Under the pieces are notes generated by a model, which did no database searches, had not been told where the DNA came from, and saw nothing but the letters and a program-made list of their open reading frames with translations. The position numbers and the translations under genes were made by a program. Of a stretch of 64,000 nt of DNA, positions 19,892-33,199 are shown in pieces (within the stretch, counting starts at the first letter, position 1; the number at the start of each line of letters is the position of its first letter). The stretch is from Heracleum sosnowskyi (lineage: Eukaryota; Streptophyta; Magnoliopsida; Apiales; Apiaceae), in assembly GCA_030848705.1 (NCBI GenBank), contig JAUIZM010000145.1:62001-126000 (forward strand), in the 5' to 3' direction.

Positions 19892-20438
19892 TGTTAGATA
19901 TAATTGCTAATGTTTGTTTATCAGTGTTTAAGCAACAAGTACTGGTCAGAGTTTATCAGAAGCCGATCAGAGTTTAGTTAAACTCTGATAGGGTGAAGAG
20001 TTTAAAGGAAGCTAGTCAGAGTTTATTTAAAGTCTGACAAGGTGATAGTTGAATTAGCTGTCGGTGCAGAATTGAAGATTCTAGAAGCAATACATTCTGA
20101 AGATGGAAAGAAGCAGAATATATTGATACAGCTAAGGAAACAGGATAGAAGATAAGAAGCAATCCTTAATTGATATGAATTGTATAGCTAACTTGTAGGA
20201 ATATCAATTAGAGAAGGATTGTATGTAGCTGTGTACTATATAAACACAGATAGGTTATCCCTAGAAGGGACGCAATCATTGAGATATTATTCTTGTAACC
20301 TAGAAGCTCTTTATGATTCATTAACATCATAAAGAGAGAAGCTGTTAATAAGATTACAGTTTTATTGATTCATAAACAGTGTTATTAATTATTGTTATTC
20401 TCATACATACTTGATTATATTGTGTATTCGGCCTAACA
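19892..20438 (+). repeat. 3' LTR of the SIRE-like element
   Basis: 547 bp, same ends and length as the 5' LTR, with one visible difference (A at 19938 for G at 7550). It carries the same palindromes (19967-19988, 20015-20038) and TATA box (20237-20244). It supplies the polyadenylation region; no perfect AATAAA is evident near its middle. Confidence 0.96.
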
Positions 20439-20443
20439 ATTTC
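20439..20443. repeat. Target-site duplication, right copy (ATTTC)
   Basis: Matches 7499-7503. The satellite resumes in exactly the phase at which it was interrupted. Confidence 0.97.
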
Positions 20444-23400
20444 ATTTCCGGAAATGGGTTTTTTCGAACCCCGAAAATGGGAAAAAACCCACTTTTTGGC
20501 CCAAAACTGGTGTCACTGGCATTTTCACGCGCTCAAAAAACGAGGTTCCGGACACTTTTCTTCCGATTTTTTTTGTCACGTGGTAAAATAGAGGTACAAA
20601 ATGGACGTACGGACCAAAAAACACGAAATTTCATTTCCGGAAATGGGTTTTTTCGACCCCCGAAAATGGGAAAAAACCCACTTTTTGGCCCAAAACTGGT
20701 TTCACTGGCATTTTCACGCGCTCAAAAAACGAGGTTCCGGACACTTTTCTTCCGATTTTTTTTGTCACGTGCTAAAATAGAGGTACAAAATGGACGTACG
20801 GACCAAAAAACGCGAAATTTCATTTCCGGAAAAGGGTTTTTTTCGACCCACGAAAATGGGAAAAAACCCACTTTTTGGCCCAAAACTGGTTTCACTGGCA
20901 TTTTTACGCGCTCAAAAAACGAGGTTCCGGGCATTTTTCTTCCGATTTTTTTTGTCACGTGCTAAAATAGAGGTACAAAATGAACGTACGGACCAAAAAA
21001 CGCGAAATTTCATTGCCGGAAAAGGGTTTTTTTCGACCCCCGAAAATGGGAAAAAACCCACTTTTTGGCCCAAAACTGGTTTCACTGGCATTTTCACGCG
21101 CTCAAAAAACGAGGTTCCGGACATTTTTCTTCCGATTTTTTTTGTCACGTGCTAAAATAGAGGTACAAAATGGACGTACGGACCAAAAAACGCGAAATTT
21201 CATTTCCGGAAATGGGTTTTTTCGACCCCCGAAAATGGGAAAAAACCCACTTTTTGGCCCAAAACTGGTTTCACTGGCATTTTCACGCGCTCAAAAAACG
21301 AGGTTCCGGACACTTTTCTTCCGATTTTTTTTGTTACGTGCTAAAATAGAGGTAAAAAATGGACGTACGGACCAAAAAACGCGAAATTTCATTTCCGGAA
21401 ATGGGTTTTTTCGACCCCCGAAAATGGGAAAAAACCCACTTTTTGGCCCAAAACTGGTTTCACTGGCATTTTCACGCGCTCAAAAAACGAGGTTCCGGAC
21501 ATTTTTCTTCCGATTTTTTTTGTCACGTGCTAAAATAGAGGTACAAAATGGACGTACGGACCAAAAAATGCGAAATTTCATTTCCGGAAATGGGTTTTTT
21601 CGACCCCCGAAAATGGGAAAAAACCCACTTTTTGGCCCAAAACTGGTTTCACTGGCATTTTCACGCGCTCAAAAAACGAGGTTCCGGACACTTTTCTTCC
21701 GATTTTTTTTGTCACGTGCTAAAATAGAGGTACAAAATGGACGTACGGACCAAAAAACGCGAAATTTCATTTCCGGAAATGGGTTTTTTCGAACCCCGAA
21801 AATGGGAAAAAACCCACTTTTTGGCCCAAAACTGGTGTCACTGGCATTTTCACGCGCTCAAAAAACGAGGTTCCGGACACTTTTCTTCCGATTTTTTTTG
21901 TCACGTGGTAAAATAGAGGTACAAAATGGACGTACGGACCAAAAAACACGAAATTTCATTTCCGGAAATGGGTTTTTTCGACCCCCGAAAATGGGAAAAA
22001 ACCCACTTTTTGGCCCAAAACTGGTTTCACTGGCATTTTCACGCGCTCAAAAAACGAGGTTCCGGACACTTTTCTTCCGATTTTTTTTGTCACGTGCTAA
22101 AATAGAGGTACAAAATGGACGTACGGACCAAAAAACGCGAAATTTCATTTCCAGAAATGGGTTTTTTTCGACCCCCGAAAATGGGAAAAAACCCAGTTTT
22201 TGGCCCAAAACTGGTTTCACTGGCATTTTCACGCGCTCAAGAAACGAGGTTCCGGACACTTTTCTTCCGATTTTTTTTGTCACGTGCTAAAATAGAGGTA
22301 CAAAATGGACGTACGGACCAAAAAACGCGAAATTTCATTTCCGGAAATGGGTTTTTTCGACCCCCGAAAATGGGAAAAAACCCACTTTTTGGCCCAAAAC
22401 TAGTTTCACTGGCATTTTCACGCGCTCAAAAAACGAGTTTCCGGACATTTTTCTTCCGATTTTTTTTGTCACGTGCTAAAATAGAGGTACAAAATGGACG
22501 TACGGACCAAAAAACGCGAAATTTCATTTCCGGAAAAGGGTTTTTTTCGACCCACGAAAATGGGAAAAAACCCACTTTTTGGCCCAAAACTGGTTTCACT
22601 GGCATTTTTACGCGCTCAAAAAACGAGGTTCCGGGCATTTTTCTTCCGATTTTTTTTGTCACGTGCTAAAATAGAGGTACAAAATGAACGTACGGACCAA
22701 AAAACGCGAAATTTCATTTCCGGAAAAGGGTTTTTTTCGACCCCCGAAAATGGGAAAAAACCCACTTTTTGGCCCAATACTGGTTTCACTAGCATTTTCA
22801 CGCGCTCAAAAAACGAGGTTCCGGACATTTTTCTTCCGATTTTTTTTGTCACGTGCTAAAATAGAGGTACAAAATGAACGTACGGACCAAAAAACGCGAA
22901 ATTCCATTGCCGGAAAAGGGTTTTTTTCGACCCCCGAAAATGGGAAAAAACCCACTTTTTGGCCCAAAACTGGTTTCACTGGCATTTTCACGCGCTCAAA
23001 AAACGAGGTTCCGGACACTTTTCTTCCGATTTTTTTTGTCACGTGCTAAAATAGAGGTAAAAAATGGACGTACGGACCAAAAAACGCGAAATTTCATTTC
23101 CGGAAATGGGTTTTTTCGACCCCCGAAAATGGGAAAAAACCCACTTTTTGGCCCAAAACTGGTTTCACTGGCATTTTCACGCGCTCAAAAAACGAGGTTC
23201 CGGACATTTTTCTTCCGATTTTTTTTGTCACGTGCTAAAATAGAGGTACAAAATGGACGTACGGACCAAAAAACGCGAAATTTCATTTCCGGAAATGGGT
23301 TTTTTCGACCCCCGAAAATGGGAAAAAACCCACTTTTTGGCCCAAAACTGGTTTCACTGGCATTTTCACGCGCTCAAAAAACGAGGTTCCGGACACTTTT

Positions 23401-26400
23401 CTTCCGATTTTTTTTGTCACGTGCTAAAATAGAGGTACAAAATGGACGTACGGACCAAAAAACGCGAAATTTCATTTCCGGAAATGGGTTTTTTCGACCC
23501 CCGAAAATGGGAAAAAACCCACTTTTTGGCCCAAAACTGGTTTCACTGGCATTTTCACGCGCTCAAAAAACGAGGTTCCGGACACTTTTCTTCCGATTTT
23601 TTTTGTCACATGGTAAAATAGAGGTACAAAATGGACGTACGGACCAAAAAACACGAAATTTCAGTTCCGGAAATGGGTTTTTTCGACCCCCGAAAATGGG
23701 AAAAAACCCACTTTTTGGCCCAAAACTGGTTTCACTACCATTTTCACGCGCTCAAATAACGAGGTTCCGGACATTTTTCTTCCGATTTTTTTTGTCACGT
23801 GCTAAAATAGAGGTACAAAATGGACGTACGGACCAAAAAACGCGAAATTTCATTTCCGGAAATGGGTTTTTTCGAACCCCGAAAATGGGAAAAAACCCAC
23901 TTTTTGGCCCAAAACTGGTTTCACTGGCATTTTCACGCGCTCAAAAAACGAGGTTCCGGACACTTTTCTTCGGATTTTTTTTGTCACATGGTAAAATAGA
24001 GGTACAAAATGGACGTACGGACCAAAAAACACGAAATTTCATTTCCGGAAATGGGTTTTTTCGACCCCCGAAAATGGGAAAAAACCCACTTTTTGGCCCA
24101 AAACTGGTTTCACTAGCATTTTCACGCGCTCAAAAAACGAGGTTCCGGACACTTTTCTTCCGATTTTTTTTGTCACGTGCTAAAATAGAGGTACAAAATG
24201 GACGTACGGACCAAAAAACGCGAAATTTCATTTCCGGAAATGGGTTTTTTTCGACCCCCGAAAATTGGAAAAAACCCAGTTTTTGGCCCAAAACTGGTTT
24301 CACTGGCATTTTCACGCGCTCAAGAAACGAGGTTCCGGACACTTTTCTTCCGATTTTTTTTGTCACGTGCTAAAATAGAGGTACAAAATGGACGTACGGA
24401 CCAAAAAACGCGAAATTTCATTTCCGGAAATGGGTTTTTTCGACCCCCGAAAATGGGAAAAAACCCACTTTTTGGCCCAAAACTAGTTTCACTGGCATTT
24501 TCACGCGCTCAAAAAACGAGGTTCCGGACATTTTTCTTCCGATTTTTTTTGTCACGTGCTAAAATAGAGGTACAAAATGGACGTACGGACCAAAAAACGC
24601 GAAATTTCATTTCCGGAAAAGGGTTTTTTTCGACCCCCGAAAATGGGAAAAAAACCCACTTTTTGGCCCAAAACTGGTTTCACTGGCATTTTCACGCGCT
24701 CAAAAAACGAGTTTCCGGGCATTTTTCTTCCAATTTTTTTTGTCACGTGCTAAAATAGAGGTACAAAATGGACGTACGGACCAAAAAACGCGAAATTTCA
24801 TTTCCGGAAAAGGGTTTTTTTCGACCCACGAAAATGGGAAAAAACCCACTTTTTGGCCCAAAACTGGTTTCACTGGCATTTTCATGCGCTCAAAAAACGA
24901 GGTTCCGGACACTTTTCTTCCGATTTTTTTTGTCACGTGCTAAAATAGAGGTACAAAATGGACGTACGGACCAAAAAACGCGAAATTTCATTTCCGGAAA
25001 TGGGTTTTTTCGAACCCCGAAAATGGGAAAAAACCCACTTTTTGGCCCAAAACTGGTTTCACTGGCATTTTCACGCGCTCAAAAAACGAGGTTCCGGACA
25101 CTTTTCTTCCGATTTTTTTTGTCACATGGTAAAATAGAGGTACAAAATGGACGTACGGACCAAAAAACACGAAATTTCATTTCCGGAAATGGGTTTTTTC
25201 GACCCCCGAAAATGGGAAAAAACCCACTTTTTGGCCCAAAACTGGTTTCACTGGCATTTTCACGCGCTCAAAAAACGAGGTTCCGGACACTTTTCTTCCG
25301 ATTTTTTTTGTCACGTGCTAAAATAGAGGTACAAAATGGACGTACGGACCAAAAAACGCGAAATTTCATTTCCGGAAATGGGTTTTTTTCGACCCCCGAA
25401 AATGGGAAAAAAACCCAGTTTTTGGCCCAAAACTGGTTTCACTGGCATTTTCACGCGCTCAAGAAACGAGGTTCCGGACACTTTTCTTCCGATTTTTTTT
25501 GTCACGTGCTAAAATAGAGGTAGAAAATGGACGTACGGACCAAAAAACGCGAAATTTCATTTCCGGAAATGGGTTTTTTCGACCCCCGAAAATGGGAAAA
25601 AACCCACTTTTTGGCCCAAAACTAGTTTCACTGGCATTTTCACGCGCTCAAAAAACGAGGTTCCGGACATTTTTCTTCCGATTTTTTTTGTCACGTGCTA
25701 AAATAGAGGTACAAAATGGACGTACGGACCAAAAAACGCGAAATTTCATTTCCGGAAAAGGGTTTTTTTCGACCCCCGAAAATGGGAAAAAAACCCACTT
25801 TTTGGCCCAAAACTGGTTTCACTGGCATTTTCACGCGCTCAAAAAACGAGTTTCCGGGCATTTTTCTTCCGATTTTTTTTGTCACGTGCTAAAATAGAGG
25901 TACAAAATGGACGTACGGACCAAAAAACGCGAAATTTCATTTCCGGAAAAGGGTTTTTTTCGACCCACGAAAATGGGAAAAAACCCACTTTTTGGCCCAA
26001 AACTGGTTTCACTGGCATTTTCACGCGCTCAAAAAACGAGGTTCCGGACACTTTTCTTCCGATTTTTTTTGTCACGTGCTAAAATAGAGGTACAAAATGA
26101 ACGTACGGACCAAAAAATGCGAAATTCCATTGCCGGAAAAGGGTTTTTTTCGACCCCCGAAAATGGGAAAAAACCCACTTTTTGGCCCAAAACTGGTTTC
26201 ACTGGCATTTTCACGCGCTCAAAAAACGAGGTTCCGGACATTTTTCTTCCGATTTTTTTTGTCACGTGCTAAAATAGAGGTACAAAATGGACGTACGGAC
26301 CAAAAAACGCGAAATTTCATTTCCGGAAATGGGTTTTTTCGACCCCCGAAAATGGGAAAAAACCCACTTTTTGGCCCAAAACTGGTTTCACTGGCATTTT

Positions 26401-29400
26401 CACGCGCTCAAAAAACGAGGTTCCGGACACTTTTCTTCCGATTTTTTTTGTCACGTGCTAAAATAGAGGTAAAAAATGGACGTACGGACCAAAAAATGCG
26501 AAATTTCATTTCCGGAAATGGGTTTTTTCGACCCCCGAAAATGGGAAAAAACCCACTTTTTGGCCCAAAACTGGTTTCACTGCCATTTTCACGCGCTCAA
26601 AAAACGAGGTTCCGGACATTTTTCTTCCGATTTTTTTTGTCACGTGCTAAAATAGAGGTACAAAATGGACGTACGGACCAAAAAACGCGAAATTTCATTT
26701 CCGGAAATGGGTTTTTTCGACCCCCGAAAATGGGATAAAACCAACTTTTTGGCCCAAAACTGGTTTCACTGGCATTTTCACGCGCTCAAGAAACGAGGTT
26801 CCGGACACTTTTCTTCCGATTTTTTTTGTCACGTGCTAAAATAGAGGTACAAAATGGACGTACGGACCAAAAAACGCGAAATTTCATTTCCGGAAATGGG
26901 TTTTTTCGACCCCCGAAAATGGGAAAAAACCCACTTTTTGGCCCAAAACTAGTTTCACTGGCATTTTCACGCGCTCAAAAAACGAGGTTCCGGACACTTT
27001 TCTTCCGATTTTTTTTGTCACGTGCTAAAATAGAGGTACAAAATGGACGTACGGACCAAAAAACGCGAAATTTCATTTCCGTAAATGGGTTTTTTCGACC
27101 CCCGAAAATGGGAAAAAACCCACTTTTTGGCCCAAAACTGGTTTCACTGGCATTTTCACGCGCTCAAAAAACGAGGTTCCGGACATTTTTCTTCCGATTT
27201 TTTTTGTCACGTGCTAAAATAGAGGTACAAAATGGACGTACGGACCAAAAAACGCGAAATTTCATTTCCGGAAATGGGTTTTTTCGACCCCCGAAAATGG
27301 GAAAAAACCCACTTTTTGGCACAAAACTGGTTTCACTGGCATTTTCACGCGCTCAAAAAACGAGGTTCCGGACACTTTTCTTCCGATTTTTTTTGTCACG
27401 TGCTAAAATAGAGGTAAAAAATGGACGTACGGACCAAAAAACGCGAAATTTCATTTCCGGAAATGGGTTTTTTTGACCCCCGAAAATGGGAAAAAACCCA
27501 CTTTTTGGCCCAAAACTGGTTTCACTGGCATTTTCACGCGCTCAAAAAATGAGGTTCCGGACATTTTTCTTCCGATTTTTTTTGTCACGTGCTAAAATAG
27601 AGGTACAAAATGGACGTACGGACCAAAAAACGCGAAATTTCAATTCCGGAAATGGGTTTTTTCGACCCCCGAAAATGGGAAAAAACCCACTTTTTGGCCC
27701 AAAACTGGTTTCACTGGCATTTTCACGCGCTCAAAAAACGAGGTTCCGGACACTTTTCTTCCGATTTTTTTTGTCACATGGTAAAATAGAGGTACAAAAT
27801 GGACGTACGGACCAAAAAACACGAAATTTCATTTCCGGAAATGGGTTTTTTCGACCCCCGAAAATGGGAAAAAACCCACTTTTTGGCCCAAAACTGGTTT
27901 CACTGGCATTTTCACGCGCTCAAAAAACGAGGTTCCGGACACTTTTCTTCCGATTTTTTTTGTCACGTGCTAAAATAGAGGTACAAAATGGACGTACGGA
28001 CCAAAAAACGCGAAATTTCATTTCCGGAAATGGGTTTTTTCGAACCCCGAAAATGGGAAAAAACCCACTTTTTGGCCCAAAACTGGTTTCACTGGCATTT
28101 TCACGCGCTCAAAAAACGAGGTTCCGGACACTTTTCTTCCGATTTTTTTTGTCACGTGCTAAAATAGAGGTACAAAATGGACGTACGGACCAAAAAACAC
28201 GAAATTTCATTTCCGGAAATGGGTTTTTTTTCGACCCCCGAAAATGGGAAAAAACCCAGTTTTTGGCCCAAAACTGGTTTCACTGGCATTTTCACGCGCT
28301 CAAGAAACGAGGTTCCGGACACTTTTCTTCCGATTTTTTTTGTCACGTGCTAAAATAGAGGTACAAAATGGACGTACGGACCAAAAAACGCGAAATTTCA
28401 TTTCCGGAAATGGGTTTTTTCGACCCCCGAAAATGGGAAAAAACCCACTTTTTGGCCCAAAACTAGTTTCACTGGCATTTTCACGCGCTCAAAAAACGAG
28501 GTTCCGGACATTTTTCTTCCGATTTTTTTTGTCACGTGCTAAAATAGAGGTACAAAATGGACGTACGGACCAAAAAACGCGAAATTTCATTTCCGGAAAA
28601 GGGTTTTTTTCGACCCACGAAAATGGGAAAAAACCCACTTTTTGGCCCAAAACTGGTTTCACTGGCATTTGCACGCGCTCAAAAAACGAGGTTCCGGGCA
28701 TTTTTCTTCCGATTTTTTTTGTCACGTGCTAAAATAGAGGTACAAAATGAACGTACGGACCAAAAAACGCGAAATTCCATTGCCGGAAAAGGGTTTTTTT
28801 CGACCCCCGAAAATGGGAAAAAACCCACTTTTTGGCCCAAAACTGGTTTCACTGGCATTTTCACGCGCTCAAAAAACGAGGTTCCGGACATTTTTCTTCC
28901 GATTTTTTTTGTCACGTGCTAAAATAGAGGTACAAAATGGACGTACGGACCAAAAAACGCGAAATTTCATTTCCGGAAATGGGTTTTTTCGACCCCCGAA
29001 AATGGGAAAAAACCCACTTTTTGGCCCAAAACTGGTTTCACTGGCATTTGCACGCGCTCAAAAAACGAGGTTCCGGGCATTTTTCTTCCGATTTTTTTTG
29101 TCACGTGCTAAAATAGAGGTACAAAATGAACGTACGGACCAAAAAACGCGAAATTCCATTGCCGGAAAAGGGTTTTTTTCGACCCCCGAAAATGGGAAAA
29201 AACCCACTTTTTGGCCCAAAACAGGTTTCACTGGCATTTTCACGCGCTCAAAAAACGAGGTTCCGGACATTTTTCTTCCGATTTTTTTTGTCACGTGCTA
29301 AAATAGAGGTACAAAATGGACGTACGGACCAAAAAACGCGAAATTTCATTTCCGGAAATGGGTTTTTTCGACCCCCAAAAATGGGAAAAAACCCACTTTT

Positions 29401-32400
29401 TGGCCCAAAACTGGTTTCATTGGCATTTTCACGCGCTCAAGAAACGAGGTTCCGGACACTTTTCTTCCGATTTTTTTTGTCACGTGCTAAAATAGAGGTA
29501 CAAAATGGACGTACGGACCAAAAAACGTGAAATTTCATTTCCGGAAATGGGTTTTTTCGACCCCCGAAAATGGGAAAAAACCCACTTTTTGGCCCAAAAC
29601 TAGTTTCACTGGCATTTTCACGCGCTCAAAAAACGAGGTTCCGGACATTTTTCTTCCGATTTTTTTTGTCACGTGCTAAAATAGAGGTACAAAATGGACG
29701 TACGGACCAAAAAACGCGAAATTTCATTTCCGGAAAAGGGTTTTTTTCGACCCCCGAAAATGGGAAAAAAACCCACTTTTTGGCCCAAAACTGGTTTCAC
29801 TGGCATTTTCACGCGCTCAAAAAACGAGTTTCCGGGCATTTTTCTTCCGATTGTTTTTGTCACGTGCTAAAATAGAGGTACAAAATGGACGTACGGACCA
29901 AAAAACGCGAAATTTCATTTCCGGAAAAGGGTTTTTTTCGACCCACGAAAATGGGAAAAAACCCACTTTTTGGCCCAAAACTGGTTTCACTGGCATTTTC
30001 ACGCGCTCAAAAAACGAGGTTCCGGACACTTTTCTTCCGATTTTTTTTGTCACGTGCTAAAATAGAGGTACAAAATGAACGTACGGACCAAAAAACGCGA
30101 AAGTCCATTGCCGGAAAAGGGTTTTTTTCGACCCCCGAAAATGGGAAAAAACCCACTTTTTGGCCCAAAACTGGTTTCACTGGCATTTTCACGCGCTCAA
30201 CAAACGAGGTTCCGGACATTTTTCTTCCGATTTTTTTTGTCACGTGCTAAAATAGAGGTACAAAATGGACGTACGGACCAAAAAACGCGAAATTTCATTT
30301 CCGGAAATGGGTTTTTTCGACCCCCGAAAATGGGAAAAAACCCACTTTTTGTCACAAAACTGGTTTCACTAGCATTTTCACGCGCTCAAAAAACGAGGTT
30401 CCGGACACTTTTCTTCCGATTTTTTTTGTCACGTGCTAAAATAGAGCTAAAAAATGGACGTACGGACCAAAAAACGCGAAATTTCATTTCCGGAAATGGG
30501 TTTTTTCGACCCCCGAAAATGGGAAAAAACCCACTTTTTGGCCCAAAACTGGTTTCACTGGCATTTTCACGCGCTCAAAAAACGAGGTTCCGGACATTTT
30601 TCTTCCGATTTTTTTGTCACGTGCTAAAATAGAGGTACAAAATGGACGTACGGACCAAAAAACGCGAAATTTCATTTCCGGAAATGGGTTTTTTCGACCC
30701 CCGAAAATGGGAAAAAACCCACTTTTTGGCCCAAAACTGGTTTCACTGGCATTTTCACGCGCTCAAAAAACGAGGTTCCGGACACTTTTCTTCCGATTTT
30801 TTTTGTCACATGGTAAAATAGAGGTACAAAATGGACGTACGGACCAAAAAACACGAAATTTCATTCCCGGAAATGGGTTTTTTCGACCCCCGAAAATGGG
30901 AAAAAACCCACTTTTTGGCCCAAAACTGGTTTCACTGGCATTTTCACGCGCTCAAAAAACGAGGTTCCGGACACTTTTCTTCCGATTTTTTTTGTCACGT
31001 GCTAAAATAGAGGTACAAAATGGACGTACGGACCAAAAAACGCGAAATTTCATTTCCGGAAATGGGTTTTTTCGACCCCCGAAAATGGGAAAAAACCCAC
31101 TTTTTGGCCCAAAACTAGTTTCACTGGCATTTTCACGCGCTCAAAAAACGAGGTTCCGGACATTTTTCTTCCGATTTTTTTTGTCACGTGCTAAAATAGA
31201 GGTACAAAATGGACGTACGGACCAAAAAACGCGAAATTTCATTTCCGGAAAAGGGTTTTTTTCGACCCCCGAAAATGGGAAAAAAACCCACTTTTTGGCC
31301 CAAAACTGGTTTCACTGGCATTTTCACGCGCTCAAAAAACGAGTTTCCGGGCATTTTTCTTCCGATTGTTTTTGTCACGTGCTAAAATAGAGGTACAAAA
31401 TGGACGTACGGACCAAAAAACGCGAAATTTCATTTCCGGAAAAGGGTTTTTTTCGACCCACGAAAATGGGAAAAAACCCACTTTTTGGCCCAAAACTGGT
31501 TTCACTGGCATTTTCACGCGCTCAAAAAACGAGGTTCCGGACACTTTTCTTCCGATTTTTTTTGTCACGTGCTAAAATAGAGGTACAAAATGAACGTACG
31601 GACCAAAAAACGCGAAAGTCCATTGCCGGAAAAGGGTTTTTTTCGACCCCCGAAAATGGGAAAAAACCCACTTTTTGGCCCAAAACTGGTTTCACTGGCA
31701 TTTTCACGCGCTCAAAAAACGAGGTTCCGGACATTTTTCTTCCGATTTTTTTTGTCACGTGCTAAAATAGAGGTACAAAATGGACGTACGGACCAAAAAA
31801 CGCGAAATTTCATTTCCGGAAATGGGTTTTTTCGACCCCCGAAAATGGGAAAAAACCCACTTTTTGTCACAAAACTGGTTTCACTGGCATTTTCACGCGC
31901 TCAAAAAACGAGGTTCCGGACACTTTTCTTCCGATTTTTTTTGTCACGTGCTAAAATAGAGGTAAAAAATGGACGTACGGACCAAAAAACGCGAAATTTC
32001 ATTTCCGGAAATGGGTTTTTTCGACCCCCGAAAATGGGAAAAAACCCACTTTTTGGCCCAAAACTGGTTTCACTGGCATTTTCACGCGCTCAAAAAACGA
32101 GGTTCCGGACATTTTTCTTTCGATTTTTTTTGTCACGTGCTAAAATAGAGGTACAAAATGGACGTACGGACCAAAAAACGCGAAATTTCATTTCCGGAAA
32201 TGGGTTTTTTCGACCCCCGAAAATGGGAAAAAACCCACTTTTTGGCCCAAAACTGGTTTCACTGGCATTTTCACGCGCTCAAAAAACGAGGTTCCGGACA
32301 CTTTTCTTCCGATTTTTTTTGTCACATGGTAAAATAGAGGTACAAAATGGACGTACGGACCAAAAAACACGAAATTTCATTTCCGGAAATGGGTTTTTTC

Positions 32401-33199
32401 GACCCCCGAAAATGGGAAAAAACCCACTTTTTGGCCCAAAACTGGTTTCACTGGCATTTTCACGCGCTCAAAAAACGAGGTTCCGGACACTTTTCTTCCG
32501 ATTTTTTTTGTCACGTGCTAAAATAGAGGTACAAAATGGACGTACGGACCAAAAAAACGCGAAATTTCATTTCCGGAAATGAGTTTTTTCGAACCCCGAA
32601 AATGGGAAAAAACCCACTTTTTGGCCCAAAACTGGTTTCACTGGCATTTTCACGCGCTCAAAAAACGAGGTTCCGGACACTTTTCTTCCGATTCTTTTTG
32701 TCACATGGTAAAATAGAGGTACAAAATGGACGTACGGACCAAAAAACACGAAATTTCATTTCCGGAAATGGGTTTTTTCGACCCCCGAAAATGGGAAAAA
32801 ACCCACTTTTTGGCCCAAAACTGGTTTCACTGGCATTTTCACGCGCTCAAAAAACGAGGTTCCGGACACTTTTCTTCCAATTTTTTTTGTCACGTGCTAA
32901 AATAGAGGTACAAAATGGACGTACGGACCAAAAAACGCGAAATTTCATTTCCGGAAATGGGTTTTTTTCGACCCCCGAAAATGGGAAAAAACCCAGTTTT
33001 TGGCCCAAAACTGGTTTCACTGGCATTTTCACGCGCTCAAAAAACGAGGTTCCGGACATTTTTCTTCCGATTTTTTTTGTCACGTGCTAAAATAGAGGTA
33101 CAAAATGGACGTACGGACCAAAAAACGCGAAATTTCATTTCCGGAAATGGGTTTTTTCGACCCCCGAAAATGGGAAAAAACCCACTTTTGTCACAAAAC

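Larger units (their letters stand above)
7504..20438 (+). mobile_element. Complete Ty1-copia LTR retrotransposon, SIRE/Maximus (Sirevirus)-like, with extra genes
   Basis: A 12,935-bp element with all expected parts: 547-bp LTRs with TG...CA ends (TGTTAG...CTAACA), a primer-binding site, gag, pol in the copia order protease-integrase-RT-RNase H, a polypurine tract, and a 5-bp target-site duplication. RT features such as VEQPPGF, QIYVDDIIFG and MSMMGEL followed by FLGL resemble the SIRE/Maximus lineage. The large size, the long gag and the extra gene between pol and the 3' LTR also fit that lineage. The LTRs differ at one position (G at 7550, A at 19938), and all main reading frames are open, so the insertion is young. 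The 2.3-kb spacer between pol and the third gene carries an antisense frame. Lineage placement is from remembered family features, not a tree. Confidence 0.95.
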
